64,000 nt of DNA from Clostridium ihumii AP5 (GTDB lineage: Bacteria > Bacillota > Clostridia > Clostridiales > Clostridiaceae). Where the stretch lies: positions 124,001 through 188,000 of the forward strand of contig NZ_CCAT010000083.1 in assembly GCF_000612845.1 (NCBI RefSeq). The letters are read 5' to 3'. Below, piece by piece: positions 18,086-27,127 of the stretch (the stretch's first letter is position 1; each line of letters begins with the position of its first letter). The notes below the pieces were generated by a model. It did no database searches and was not told the origin of the DNA. It was given only the letters and a program-made list of their open reading frames with translations. Position numbers and translations under genes: made by a program.

Positions 18086-18526
18086 ATGGATTTAACTTAT
18101 AAAAATGCAGATAAAAGTGATATTGAATGTATATTTAATTTAAATAAAAATCTTATAGATCAATATGAAGATATAAAAAGTATAGATTATGAAAAGGTGC
18201 TTTTATGGGTACATAAAAAAATTGAAAGACATATTTATGAGTATAAATGCATTATATTTGAGGGAAAAAAAGTAGGATATTATTTCTTTCATAAAGTTGA
18301 TAGCAAAATGGAAATGGATGATTTATATGTATTTGAAGGCTATAGGAATTTAGGAATTGGAACAACTGTTTTAAATAATTGTTTTGAGAAAACAGATTTG
18401 CCTATTTTTTTATATGTTTTTAAGAAAAATATAAAAGCTATAAAACTTTATTCTTTATTGGGATTTAGAGTGAGTGAAGTATGTGGAAATACAAGATATA
18501 TTATGCAAAAGCAAGATAATATTTAA
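18086..18526 (+). CDS. GNAT family N-acetyltransferase
   Basis: 146 residues with the GNAT layout. The acetyl-CoA motif A is modified: DDLYVFEGYRNLGIGTTVLNNCF (about 82-104), with the Gly-x-Gly turn as NLGIGT. The end IKAIKLYSLLGFRVSEV is the usual motif B. ATG 18086 is chosen over GTG 18074 because GGGTGGGTG lies about 8 bases before it. The substrate is unknown. It lies alone, about 60 bases upstream of the DinB-like gene, and may share its transcript. Confidence 0.85.
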   Translation: MDLTYKNADKSDIECIFNLNKNLIDQYEDIKSIDYEKVLLWVHKKIERHIYEYKCIIFEGKKVGYYFFHKVDSKMEMDDLYVFEGYRNLGIGTTVLNNCFEKTDLPIFLYVFKKNIKAIKLYSLLGFRVSEVCGNTRYIMQKQDNI

Positions 18527-18584
18527 TGATTAATATCAACTAAAATAAAAAATTAATTAGTAAATAAAGCTGGAGGTGAAACAT

Positions 18585-19259
18585 ATGGAATTAAGAGAAT
18601 GGAATAATTATATGAAGCAACTTAAGTCTATAATTTTAAAAGAAGATAGAATGGAAGAAAGCAAAGAAATAATTTTCAAAATACATTCAATGGTACATGC
18701 ATCAAGTATGTTTGGAATAAATGAGATAACTTTTGAGGATAAAGTATGGGAGGGATTAGATGAATATACATTTAGAAGTTCAGTAAACGAAAAAGGGCGT
18801 ACTGTAGCTTATGGAATTTGGCATTCTAGTAGAATAGAAGATATAACAATGAATATATTAGTTGCAGATACTAATCAGGTATTTAACGAGGAAAATTGGA
18901 AAAAAAGAATAGGATCCAAAATTAGTGACACAGGTAATGCCTTAGATAGAGAGGGAATATTAAGATTCAGTGAGAGTATAAATATGGAAGAATTAAAAAA
19001 CTATAGAATTGAAGTTGGAAGAAGAACACAAGAAATTATTAAAAATTTAAATTGTAGTGATATGAAAAGAAAATTTAATAAAGACAAATTGCAACGTATA
19101 TTAGATGAAGGTGCTGTTTTAAATGTAGAAGCATCAAATTGGCTTATTGATTTTTGGGGTAAAAAGAATATATCAGGAATAATTTTAATGCCAGCCACAA
19201 GGCATAATATGGTTCATGTAAATGAATGTTTAAAAGCAAAAAAGAGTTTGAAAAAATAA
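18585..19259 (+). CDS. DinB-like (putative metal-dependent) protein
   Basis: 224 residues. The stretch GRTVAYGIWHSSRIEDITMN (about 66-85) holds a conserved His, and MPATRHNMVHVNE near the C terminus holds two more, fitting the three-His metal site of the DinB/YfiT four-helix bundle family. Close relatives in Firmicutes carry the same arrangement and are sometimes mislabelled as phage head-tail adapters. GGAGG (18572-18576) lies 8 bases before ATG 18585. Thiol-transferase activity is known for some members; the function here is not known. Confidence 0.75.
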   Translation: MELREWNNYMKQLKSIILKEDRMEESKEIIFKIHSMVHASSMFGINEITFEDKVWEGLDEYTFRSSVNEKGRTVAYGIWHSSRIEDITMNILVADTNQVFNEENWKKRIGSKISDTGNALDREGILRFSESINMEELKNYRIEVGRRTQEIIKNLNCSDMKRKFNKDKLQRILDEGAVLNVEASNWLIDFWGKKNISGIILMPATRHNMVHVNECLKAKKSLKK

Positions 19260-19317
19260 ATTATATATTAAAAGAACAATGATATGTAAAATGAAATATT
19301 AAAAAAACATATAATAC

Positions 19318-19357
19318 AAATAGTAGTTCTAATTTATAAGTTGAACTACTATTTTGG
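19318..19357 (+). terminator. Terminator between convergent genes
   Basis: A 12-bp perfect stem, AAATAGTAGTTC (19318-19329) with GAACTACTATTT (19343-19354), followed by a short T-stretch. It ends the DinB-like gene before the minus-strand YcxB-like gene. Confidence 0.75.
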
Positions 19358-19478
19358 TGTAAAATATAAAAATAGACTTAATCATTTTTACATGAAGTAT
19401 TATTGAAAAATGATGATAAATTTTGTATTTAAAATATATATGTTTTGAGAATTTAGATCAATTAATTTATTAGGTAAG

Positions 19479-20048
19479 TTATTTTGATGAAATATCATTA
19501 TAATACTCATAATAATTTTTATTAAGTGTTGATTTTAATTTTGATCTACATTCTTTAATTTCATCATCAGAGAATGCAATTTTTTGAACTATAAGTGCTT
19601 GTGATTTAGTAATAAAAATGTATAGGACATCATTAAATTCATATACTTTGTGTAAAAATTCATACTTAATTTTAGATGTTCCATTCATTGAATCATTATT
19701 ATTCTCTACCAATAATCTATCTTCAAAAAATATGTATTTAATTTTGGTATTAGCAATTTTAAAGTTGTTCTTCCAACATTTTCGAGGCATATATATCATT
19801 ATAGTAATTGTTATTATACCCAGAGTTATATAAACTAAGGCTAAAGCTACGTAAGATCTATCAAATCCATTAAAAATTAATGATAAGATACATCTTATAC
19901 TCCCTAAAAAACTTATTGCATAGATAAATGTAGGTATTATTTTATAAAATTTTGTTTTGTGTAAAGAGAAACAAAAAAAATTTCTAAAACTTTTATAATC
20001 TATACAACTTTCTACTTCTGCAATTTTATATTCATTCATTCCATCCAT
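19479..20048 (-). CDS. YcxB-like membrane protein
   Basis: 189 residues with two hydrophobic spans (about 36-60 and 68-90) followed by a beta-rich C-terminal domain, including YKYIFFEDRLLVENN and KIKYEFLHKVYEFNDVLYIFIT, the pattern of the YcxB-like family. The ATG has GGAGGG 8 bases upstream. It lies 109 bases downstream of the minus-strand GNAT gene (20158-20787) and could be read from the same MerR-type promoter, although an own promoter in the gap cannot be ruled out. The function is not known. Confidence 0.75.
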   Translation of the reverse strand: MDGMNEYKIAEVESCIDYKSFRNFFCFSLHKTKFYKIIPTFIYAISFLGSIRCILSLIFNGFDRSYVALALVYITLGIITITIMIYMPRKCWKNNFKIANTKIKYIFFEDRLLVENNNDSMNGTSKIKYEFLHKVYEFNDVLYIFITKSQALIVQKIAFSDDEIKECRSKLKSTLNKNYYEYYNDISSK

Positions 20049-20157
20049 AAATTCATCCCTCCAAATTTATTATCGAATTATAATTATAAAAATATATAAA
20101 ATTAGTTAAATTTATGAATAAAATGTTATTTATATGGTATTACATTATTAATGTCTT

Positions 20158-20787
20158 TTAAAATGTATATCCATATAAAAATATATTAAGGGTTGAGTTT
20201 AAAGAGTTAAAATAAATTTCTTTTTCAGCTAAACGGTTAAAGTTTTGACTATCATAAAACCCATAGTTGCAAATAGTATCTGTATATAAATATATAGATT
20301 TTACATTCATAGTTTTCATATAGTCACAAGCATATTTAATTAGAGCTTTGCCAATTCCTAAGCCTCTACATTTTTCAGTTACGATAAAAAGTTGTATACA
20401 ACCTTGAAAATTAGATTCTTTTCCACTTATTAGTTCTTTATAAGTTTGAGTTATTTTTGAAAATTCTTTAAGATATAGTTTGTTTTCTTTTGAAGAAAAT
20501 GATAATTTAATAGTATTTAGTGCAAGACTTAGTATATTATGAAATTTTTTAAGTTTATTATTATCATTTTTACAATCACCAAGAATAATTCCAATAATTT
20601 CATTATTTTTTACAGCAACTTTACTAAAAGAACTTGCAACAATACAATCTTCTAAATAAATAGTTAAAACTTTATCTAAAAACTTTTTATCTTTAACTAT
20701 TTTACCAAATCCAAATGCTTCATTAATTAATTCTTTAATTTTATCATAATCATCTTTCAGTAATTCTCTATATATTATTTTATTCAT
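20158..20787 (-). CDS. GNAT family N-acetyltransferase under MerR-type control
   Basis: 209 residues. The acetyl-CoA binding motif A is intact: VTEKCRGLGIGKALIKYACDYM (about 132-153), followed by the motif B region NYGFYDSQNFNRLAEKEI. The N terminus MNKIIYRELLKDDYDKIKELIN is typical of GNAT. AAGGA lies upstream of the ATG. The gene is divergent from a MerR regulator, and its upstream region carries a promoter with a 19-bp spacer spanning a dyad. This resembles the B. subtilis BltR/BltD arrangement, in which a MerR regulator controls a polyamine acetyltransferase, so a polyamine or amine-drug substrate is possible but unproved. Confidence 0.88.
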   Translation of the reverse strand: MNKIIYRELLKDDYDKIKELINEAFGFGKIVKDKKFLDKVLTIYLEDCIVASSFSKVAVKNNEIIGIILGDCKNDNNKLKKFHNILSLALNTIKLSFSSKENKLYLKEFSKITQTYKELISGKESNFQGCIQLFIVTEKCRGLGIGKALIKYACDYMKTMNVKSIYLYTDTICNYGFYDSQNFNRLAEKEIYFNSLNSTLNIFLYGYTF

Positions 20788-20842
20788 ATTTATAATCCTT
20801 CCATTTAATTAATTTAAATTTATTATCTAATTCTTTATAATG

Positions 20843-20873
20843 ATAATAGAATCTCCCCTTAAAGGAGAGTCAA
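20843..20873 (-). promoter_or_regulatory. MerR-type promoter with 19-bp spacer and operator dyad
   Basis: Read on the minus strand, -35 TTGACT (20873-20868) and -10 TATTAT (20848-20843) are separated by exactly 19 bases. The spacer carries the dyad CTCCCCTT-A-AAGGAGAG (20853-20869 on the + strand; seven of eight pairs match). Over-long spacers with a central dyad are the hallmark of promoters activated by MerR-family twisting, and CTCC/GGAG arms resemble BmrR/BltR-class operators. It faces the GNAT gene and lies 24 bases from the MerR start. Confidence 0.8.
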
Positions 20874-20897
20874 GTAAATTATAAAGGAAGTTAAAAA

Positions 20898-21701
20898 ATG
20901 AAAAATCTATTTTCAATTGGTGAAGTTTCCAAGATTAAAAATATTACTATAAAGGCATTAAGATATTATCATAAGGTGGGTATACTTATACCCAAATATA
21001 TAGATGAAGAAACAGGATATAGATATTATTCTATAGAACAATTTATATATATAGATGTAATAAAAGGCTGTAGAGCATTAGGTACTAGCATAAAGGAATT
21101 GCAAGAGATTTTTAAATCTTGTGATACGGATGAATTATTAAGATTTTTAAAAAAGAAAAAAATTGAAGCACAAGATAATATAAATAAAATGCAAGAAATA
21201 ATAAATAATATCGATAATTTAAATAGCAGTGTAGAGTACTCTAAAAATGCATTAGTTAATGATAGTATAAGTATTAAATATTTTGAAGAACGTTATATAG
21301 TTGTAGTTCCTTGTGAAGAATCAGGAAGTTTAAAAGAATTAATATATTATTCTAATTTAGATAAACTTATAGAAAAAAATAATATAAAAACATCAATGGA
21401 AAGAGGGATAATATATAATGTTGATTTAGAAGGACAGGTAGAACCGAAATATGCATTTAGTGAATTAGGTGTTAAGAAAAATTTATATGATGATAAATTT
21501 ATAAAAATTTTACAAAAAGGAAATTACTTGACATTATCATACACTAAAGATAATGAAAAGGAACGTGTAAATAAAGTATTTACATATATGAAAGAAAATA
21601 AATTAAAGGTAAAAAATTTTATAGAAATTGAGTTGTTTGATGATTTTTTTAATACAAATTCATATAGTTGTCAACTTCAAGTATTTATAGAAAGTTATTA
21701 A
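20898..21701 (+). CDS. MerR family transcriptional regulator with effector-binding domain
   Basis: 267 residues. The winged HTH is at the N terminus (FSIGEVSKIKNITIKALRYYHKVGIL, then TGYRYYSIEQF), followed by the dimerisation helix (about 80-115) and a C-terminal GyrI-like effector domain (about 125-267). This is the BmrR/BltR layout for multidrug or amine ligands. The ATG at 20898 has AAGGAAG upstream. It is divergent from the GNAT gene, and the shared 110-base gap holds the MerR-type operator, so GNAT is its likely target. It may also repress itself. Confidence 0.92.
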   Translation: MKNLFSIGEVSKIKNITIKALRYYHKVGILIPKYIDEETGYRYYSIEQFIYIDVIKGCRALGTSIKELQEIFKSCDTDELLRFLKKKKIEAQDNINKMQEIINNIDNLNSSVEYSKNALVNDSISIKYFEERYIVVVPCEESGSLKELIYYSNLDKLIEKNNIKTSMERGIIYNVDLEGQVEPKYAFSELGVKKNLYDDKFIKILQKGNYLTLSYTKDNEKERVNKVFTYMKENKLKVKNFIEIELFDDFFNTNSYSCQLQVFIESY

Positions 21702-21767
21702 TGATAAACATTGATGATTTAAAATATCAAATAATATTATATGAAAAAATGATTTAGGAGTTAAATA

Positions 21768-23459
21768 GTGAGTAAAAGTTTAAAAAAGAATATATTGAGT
21801 ATTTTTTTTGTAATTACAATTATACTAGTTGTAATTACATTATTTATTACATGGAATAGTGAAAAAGCACACTTGAAATCAACAGAAACACCAGAAAAAA
21901 TTGAAATATTAGGCACATACTATCTAGAAAAAGATAATAATGTTTACAAACTTCCAATTGATAATAATCTTGATTTATCTGGATATAACAAAATTATTGT
22001 TAAAGGAAATTTTGATAAAGATATACCGAAGAATAAAATGTTATCCATGAGAATTGATAACATGAAAGTTAAGATTTATGTTAATGGAAAAAACATATAT
22101 TCTTTTGGAGATGAAAAAAATCAGTCTATAAATTTTAAATCTAATGGTAATTTATGGGATTTTGTTGTTTCACCTGGAATTTCTCATAATGATGATATAA
22201 AAATAGAATTAAGTAATATATACACAAATCATGTATCTAGTACATTTAAAACATTTTTAAATAATATTTATAGTGGATATGAAAACATTTTAATTTTAAA
22301 CAATATAAGAAGTAAATATAAAAATTTATTTTTATCAATGTTTATACTTTGTATGGGAATTATAACGAGTGTATTTTCCGGTGTTATGTACTATAGAAAA
22401 AAATCAATGCCTATTTTAGTATGTTTTTCAGGATTAGCAATTAGTAGTGGAATTTGGTTTTTTATAGATTTTAAGGTAATAAGTTATTTTATTCCTTATC
22501 CTATATTTAATAATAGCTTAGATATAATAAGTATGTTATTTACTATATTTTTCTTGCTATTATATTTTTTCTTTAATTTAAAAAGTATATATAAAAAATA
22601 TTTAAAATATATTGCATATATTTTTATTATACTAATCAATGTAACTACAATTATGCAATTTACTGGAAATATGGATTATTATGAATTTATACCTTTGATA
22701 GATGTATTATGTATAATTTCAGCTATAATAATTTCAATAATATTGTTTTATGAAGTAAAAAAAATGAAAAATATTTATGCTAATAAATTAGTATGGTCAA
22801 TAGGGATAATTTGTATTGGAGCAACACTAGATATTATATGTAACTATTTTGAAATTATATCTTTATCAGTTTGGTTTAAAATTAGCTTTTTTATATTTTT
22901 AATATTACAATTCATTGGTGTTACACAAAGCATATATAATATTATATGTGAAAATGAAAAGGTTAAAACTTTGCAGGAAATAGCATATGTTGATGCTCTT
23001 ACAGGAGTAAAAAATAGAAGAGCTTATTGGGAAAAAATTAATGAAATAAACAAAAATTTAAATTTAGGTAATATATTTATAGTAATAATTTTTGATATAA
23101 ATAATTTAAAAATTATTAATGATACATTAGGACATGAAAAAGGTGACGAACTTATTAGAAATGCATGTAGGATAATTACTAATTTATTTAAAGAAAATTC
23201 TATTTATAGAATAGGAGGAGATGAATTTGTAGTTATTCTAGAAAATTTGAATTCTAGTGATTATAGTAACTTGTTAAAACAACTTAAAGATGAAATGCAA
23301 AAATTCATATATAATTGTATATGTGAATTAGATATTAGTTTTGCACATGGTGTTGCAATTTACAATGCTGATAGTGATAAATCTTACGAAGATGTATTTA
23401 ATAGAGCAGATAAATCCATGTATATTAATAAATCACAAATGAAATGTATGCAAAAGTAA
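21768..23459 (+). CDS. Membrane-bound diguanylate cyclase (GGDEF protein)
   Basis: 563 residues. A first span (about 8-28) is followed by an extracellular domain of about 150 residues, beta-rich with VNGKNIYSFG, resembling the 7TMR-DISM extracellular type. About seven hydrophobic spans (roughly 185-395) come next, then a GGDEF domain beginning at DALTGVKNRRAYW. The active site GGDEF is intact (483-487), so c-di-GMP synthesis is expected. The RxxD inhibitory site is absent upstream of it. GTG start with TAGGAG 7 bases before. It follows the MerR gene by 66 bases without a terminator, so co-transcription is possible. Confidence 0.9.
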   Translation: MSKSLKKNILSIFFVITIILVVITLFITWNSEKAHLKSTETPEKIEILGTYYLEKDNNVYKLPIDNNLDLSGYNKIIVKGNFDKDIPKNKMLSMRIDNMKVKIYVNGKNIYSFGDEKNQSINFKSNGNLWDFVVSPGISHNDDIKIELSNIYTNHVSSTFKTFLNNIYSGYENILILNNIRSKYKNLFLSMFILCMGIITSVFSGVMYYRKKSMPILVCFSGLAISSGIWFFIDFKVISYFIPYPIFNNSLDIISMLFTIFFLLLYFFFNLKSIYKKYLKYIAYIFIILINVTTIMQFTGNMDYYEFIPLIDVLCIISAIIISIILFYEVKKMKNIYANKLVWSIGIICIGATLDIICNYFEIISLSVWFKISFFIFLILQFIGVTQSIYNIICENEKVKTLQEIAYVDALTGVKNRRAYWEKINEINKNLNLGNIFIVIIFDINNLKIINDTLGHEKGDELIRNACRIITNLFKENSIYRIGGDEFVVILENLNSSDYSNLLKQLKDEMQKFIYNCICELDISFAHGVAIYNADSDKSYEDVFNRADKSMYINKSQMKCMQK

Positions 23460-23594
23460 TAAAATATAACTTAAAAATAGGTTGAAATCATATTTGGAGT
23501 ATTGTTATTTGAGAAGAGTCTTTTAGGTTTATATTATAATAACATTATAGTAATATCAAATTGTAGCCAAATGTTTGAATTGGGGGACAATGAG

Positions 23595-24152
23595 ATGTTA
23601 GAGAAAAATGATATATTTACTATAGAATGTGAAGATATAATTTTAAGAGAATTTCAAATGGAAGATTTAGATTCATTATATAAACTTACATTACAACCAG
23701 AGATAACAGATATTTTACCAGATTGGATAGGAACAAGAGAGCAATACAAAGATTGGATAGAAAATAAATATATAAAAGGAAATATGAAGTTTAAAGATTC
23801 TATTCCAAGTATTGGTGGAAGATGGATATCACTAGGAATTATATTAAAAGAAACAAATGAGTTTATTGGTTGGTGTTGCAATGGAGAAAGTTATGAAATG
23901 CCAATACCTAATAGAGATATAGGATACGCAATTTCTAAATATCATAGAAATAAAGGGTATGTGACACAAGCAGTTAAAGGACTAATAAAATATTTATTTG
24001 ATAATACAGATGCTCAGTATGTTGATGCAATAGCATTAATAAATAATGGACCATCAAATAGGGTTATAGAGAAATGCGGATTTAAATATATTGAGGATAT
24101 AAATATTGGAGATAAAAAATTTCATAGATATAAACTTAAAAAGAAGAAATGA
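23595..24152 (+). CDS. GNAT family N-acetyltransferase (RimJ/RimL-like)
   Basis: 185 residues. IILREFQMEDLDSLYKL is the usual RimJ/RimL-type start, and DIGYAISKYHRNKGYVTQAVKGLI (about 113-136) is motif A with the acetyl-CoA turn R-N-K-G-Y. The motif GPSNRVIEKCGFKYI follows. ATG 23595 is preferred because GGGGGAC lies 8 bases upstream; the frame is open further upstream, but those starts have no ribosome site. The substrate is unknown. A terminator follows. Confidence 0.87.
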   Translation: MLEKNDIFTIECEDIILREFQMEDLDSLYKLTLQPEITDILPDWIGTREQYKDWIENKYIKGNMKFKDSIPSIGGRWISLGIILKETNEFIGWCCNGESYEMPIPNRDIGYAISKYHRNKGYVTQAVKGLIKYLFDNTDAQYVDAIALINNGPSNRVIEKCGFKYIEDINIGDKKFHRYKLKKKK

Positions 24153-24162
24153 AATAACATTG

Positions 24163-24200
24163 TAAAAGCACTGATTTTTATAGAAATTAGTGCTTTTAGT
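24163..24200 (+). terminator. Intrinsic terminator
   Basis: A 15-base stem, TAAAAGCACTGATTT (24163-24177) with AAATTAGTGCTTTTA (24184-24198), one G-T pair, 6-base loop. It ends the GNAT gene at 23595. Confidence 0.75.
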
Positions 24201-24314
24201 TTAAAATAAACTTTAAATTTGCATTATGAGTTTACATTTGTTGTAAAATTAAATACTATGATATTAACAAGCTTAAAAATTAAGTATTTTGATTGGGGGG
24301 TGAAAAATACAATA

Positions 24315-25454
24315 ATGCAAGAAGTTATAACTTACTCATTATGCAAAGAACATGAGAATTCAAATATATATTATGAATATATAAGAAACTTTACTGATGA
24401 AGTTATAAAAGAAATGAATGTAAAAACTGAGAAAATAGTTTATGATTTTGGGATGTTTATATTGGAAAACAATGTAGAAGAAATAAGAAAAAATATAGAA
24501 TATTCTCTTGAAATACTTACACTAGGAGTTTTATGGCAATGTTATATAAAAAGAGCTATAAAATTAAAAAATATTTCAAAAATGGCACTTATAAAATTGG
24601 GAGAGTTAAGAGAATATGAGTATTTAAAAAAATCATCAGATTTTTTAAGAGGGATTTTAGAAACAAAATTATTAACTAAAATAGATAATGAAAAAGTAGA
24701 ATGTACATTAGATAATTTTAAAAAATTAATTGATTGGTTAATGGCTACAGGCGAATTTAAAGAAGAAGTTAAAAGACTAAGTAATTGGAATGAATTTTTT
24801 GAGAGTAAATCTGAAAAAGATATAACAAGTATAATAAATATAGCAATAGATTTAGCTAATTGGTTTAAAGAAGAAAGTGAAAAAAAACTAGGTAAGTACA
24901 CGGAAAATGTTAAGAAATTCTATAAGTTAAAATACAATAAACATAAATGGAAAGAGGATTATATATATTGTGGAAGAAAAGAAATAGAATATCATCTTAA
25001 TATGGTAGGTGCAGAAATATTAAATGGTGTATATAGTGAAGCATTTTTAAAAACAAAGGATAAAAGATTACTTTTGCCAGCATGTATGAGATTAAATTTA
25101 AATAATTGTAAAGCAGGTAAAACTAAATATGGATATGTATGTAGAAGTTGTATAAACAATTGTAAGGTTAGTGAGTACACAAAGTTGGGCAAGAAATATG
25201 GTTTTAAAGTTTATATTATTCCACATGAATCATCAGCTTTTACAAAAGAAAAAATTGAAAAGAATTATGTAGGAATAATAGGAGTAGCTTGTGTTCTTAA
25301 TCTTATTTCTGGTGGATGGAAAGCAATAAGGTTAGGATTAATTCCACAATGTGTTTTGCTAGATTATTGTGGTTGTAAAAATCATTGGCACGAAAGTGGT
25401 ATTGTAACAGATATAAATAAGGATAGGTTGTTATATATTCTTGGAGAAAAATAA
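24315..25454 (+). CDS. DUF116 domain-containing protein
   Basis: 379 residues. The N-terminal two thirds are helical and charged. The C-terminal part is the DUF116 region, with Cys clusters CMRLNLNNCK, YVCRSCINNCK and later LDYCGCKNHW, which suggest metal or Fe-S binding. ATG 24315 is chosen with GGGGGGTG about 12 bases upstream; the GTG at 24300 is part of that site. The frame is open back to 24219. It ends one base before the preferred start of the next GNAT gene. No function is established for the family; membership rests on the Cys pattern and the GGWKAIRLGLIPQ segment. Confidence 0.78.
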   Translation: MQEVITYSLCKEHENSNIYYEYIRNFTDEVIKEMNVKTEKIVYDFGMFILENNVEEIRKNIEYSLEILTLGVLWQCYIKRAIKLKNISKMALIKLGELREYEYLKKSSDFLRGILETKLLTKIDNEKVECTLDNFKKLIDWLMATGEFKEEVKRLSNWNEFFESKSEKDITSIINIAIDLANWFKEESEKKLGKYTENVKKFYKLKYNKHKWKEDYIYCGRKEIEYHLNMVGAEILNGVYSEAFLKTKDKRLLLPACMRLNLNNCKAGKTKYGYVCRSCINNCKVSEYTKLGKKYGFKVYIIPHESSAFTKEKIEKNYVGIIGVACVLNLISGGWKAIRLGLIPQCVLLDYCGCKNHWHESGIVTDINKDRLLYILGEK

Positions 25455-25455
25455 G

Positions 25456-25974
25456 ATGATTAGATTAGTGTTAAAATATGGGGATGTGTGGGAAATGAAT
25501 GGTATAAGATTAAAAAAAAGGGAACTTAAACATGTGATAAAGTTTTGGGAAGAATCTAAAGATAGTGAATTACAAAGGCTATTTCCATTTCAAAATAATA
25601 CATTAGAAGAAACAATAAAATTATATGAAGATTCATTATTAGAAAATGCTAAAAGCTACGGGAAAACAATTTATGTTGATGATTGTTATGTAGGAGATAT
25701 ATGGTGTTATTCTATAGATGAAACTTATGAAAAAAATTGTTTTGTTAGTATTGTTATTTTTGATAAAAATTATTGGAATAAAGGAATAGCAAGTATTGCA
25801 TTAAGGGAGTTTAATAAAATAATTGCAAATAAATACGAAATCAATAGAATTTGTGCATTTACTTATAAGTTTAATATTGCATCAAGAAATTTATTAGAAA
25901 AAAATAATTTTAAATATGTTGAAGAATTTAAGGAAGATAATATAGAATCTTTATATTATGAATTGAAGATATAA
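25456..25974 (+). CDS. GNAT family N-acetyltransferase
   Basis: 172 residues from ATG 25456, which has GGAG 9 bases upstream inside the end of the DUF116 gene; TTG 25441 would overlap it. RLKKRELKHVIKFWEE is the GNAT first strand and helix, and VIFDKNYWNKGIASIALREFNKI (about 107-129) is motif A. IASRNLLEKNNFKYVEE is motif B. It is tightly coupled to the DUF116 gene, so the two are one operon. The substrate is unknown. Confidence 0.85.
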   Translation: MIRLVLKYGDVWEMNGIRLKKRELKHVIKFWEESKDSELQRLFPFQNNTLEETIKLYEDSLLENAKSYGKTIYVDDCYVGDIWCYSIDETYEKNCFVSIVIFDKNYWNKGIASIALREFNKIIANKYEINRICAFTYKFNIASRNLLEKNNFKYVEEFKEDNIESLYYELKI

Positions 25975-26020
25975 GTAATAAAAGAATTAAGTTTATAAAT
26001 ATATAATATATAATGACTTT

Positions 26021-26058
26021 AACCTCTCATATTTACGTCAAAAAATGAGAGGTTTTTA
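26021..26058 (+). terminator. Intrinsic terminator
   Basis: A 10-bp perfect stem, AACCTCTCAT (26021-26030) with ATGAGAGGTT (26045-26054), followed by TTTT. It ends the DUF116-GNAT operon. Confidence 0.85.
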
Positions 26059-26102
26059 GTGTTTTAAAATACTATACTAGTATTTGTAAGGGGATGATGT
26101 AA

Positions 26103-26954
26103 GTGGAATGGTTGGAAAGATTAAATAGTGCACTAAATTATATTGAAGATAATTTAAATGGAGATATTGAATATGAAAAAGCTGCAAAAATAGCATGTTG
26201 TAGTGTATATCATTTTCAAAGAATGTTCTCATATATAGCAGGAGTATCTTTATCAGAATATATAAGAAACAGAAGAATTACTAAAGCTGCATTGGATTTG
26301 CAAAATGGTGAAAAAGTGATTGATGTTGCAATGTGTTATGGATATGAGTCGCCAACAGCTTTTACAAGAGCATTTAAAAAGATACACAATGTCTCACCAT
26401 CTAATGCTCAAAAGGAAGGAACTATTTTAAAAGCATATCCCCCTATAAGTTTTAAAATAACAATAAAAGGAGTAGTGGAAATGAATTATAGTATAGTAAA
26501 AAGAGAAGAGATTAGAATTGTAGGAGTTAAAGCTTCATTGTCAAATGATATTGAAAAAAACTTTAAACAGGTTCCTAAATTGTGGGATGAAGTTTCTATA
26601 AGTGGAAAAATTAATGAGATAGTAGAACTTATGAATAAAAATTCTAAGGGCGTATTAGGGGTTTGTTGCACTTGTATGGAGAAAGTAAGTGATTGGAGTT
26701 ATTATATAGCAGTTGAAACAGATAAAGAAATACCAGTTGGTATGGATGAATATATAATACCAGCTTGTACGTGGGCAATTTTTTCTGGTGAAGGTGAAAT
26801 GCCAATTGCAATTCAAGAAGTTGAAAAAAGAGCAATTACAGAATGGTTGCCTACATCAGGATATGAATATGCAGATGCGCCAGATATTGAAGTGTATTTA
26901 AATAAAGACCCTAAAAATGCAAAATTTGAAGTGTGGATACCTATTAGAAAATGA
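26103..26954 (+). CDS. AraC family regulator with GyrI-like effector domain
   Basis: 283 residues. The first 105 hold the two-helix-turn-helix AraC domain (LNSALNYIEDNLNGDIEYEKAAKIA; VIDVAMCYGYESPTAFTRAFKKIHNVSPSNAQ). The rest (about 125-283) is a GyrI-like/effector-binding domain that usually binds small hydrophobic or drug ligands. HTH at the N terminus with a C-terminal GyrI domain is a regular Firmicute layout (Rob-like). GTG start with AAGGGGATGATG upstream. It is monocistronic, bounded by terminators on both sides. Targets are unknown; the upstream GNAT operon is one candidate. Confidence 0.92.
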   Translation: MEWLERLNSALNYIEDNLNGDIEYEKAAKIACCSVYHFQRMFSYIAGVSLSEYIRNRRITKAALDLQNGEKVIDVAMCYGYESPTAFTRAFKKIHNVSPSNAQKEGTILKAYPPISFKITIKGVVEMNYSIVKREEIRIVGVKASLSNDIEKNFKQVPKLWDEVSISGKINEIVELMNKNSKGVLGVCCTCMEKVSDWSYYIAVETDKEIPVGMDEYIIPACTWAIFSGEGEMPIAIQEVEKRAITEWLPTSGYEYADAPDIEVYLNKDPKNAKFEVWIPIRK

Positions 26955-26975
26955 TAATTAAACAATAATAAATTT

Positions 26976-27010
26976 ATAAACCAATGAGTTTAAATCATTG
27001 GTTTATTTTA
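26976..27010 (+). terminator. Intrinsic terminator
   Basis: A 12-bp perfect stem, ATAAACCAATGA (26976-26987) with TCATTGGTTTAT (26995-27006), 7-base loop, then TTTT. It ends the AraC gene. Confidence 0.85.
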
Positions 27011-27051
27011 TTATTTATGAATCTAAGTTCAAAGTCATGTCTAGGCAGTCG

Positions 27052-27073
27052 CTGAACCCGTCCTTGGGTTCAG
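27052..27073. repeat. GC-rich hairpin in an intergenic region
   Basis: CTGAACCC and GGGTTCAG form an 8-bp perfect stem with a 6-base loop. It is far richer in G+C than its surroundings and has no T-run, so it is not a terminator. It lies in the 622-base gene-free stretch 26955-27576, just before repeat copy B. It may be a trace of a transposon end or of another intergenic element. Confidence 0.5.
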
Positions 27074-27127
27074 GTCTTGAAAATAAAACACAAATTAATA
27101 AAATTTTCTAAATCAATTTTTAAAGAA

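Noticed and set aside
18585-19259. Phage head-tail adapter protein
   Set aside because: Relatives are sometimes labelled this way, but no phage gene is near and the His pattern fits the DinB-like fold.
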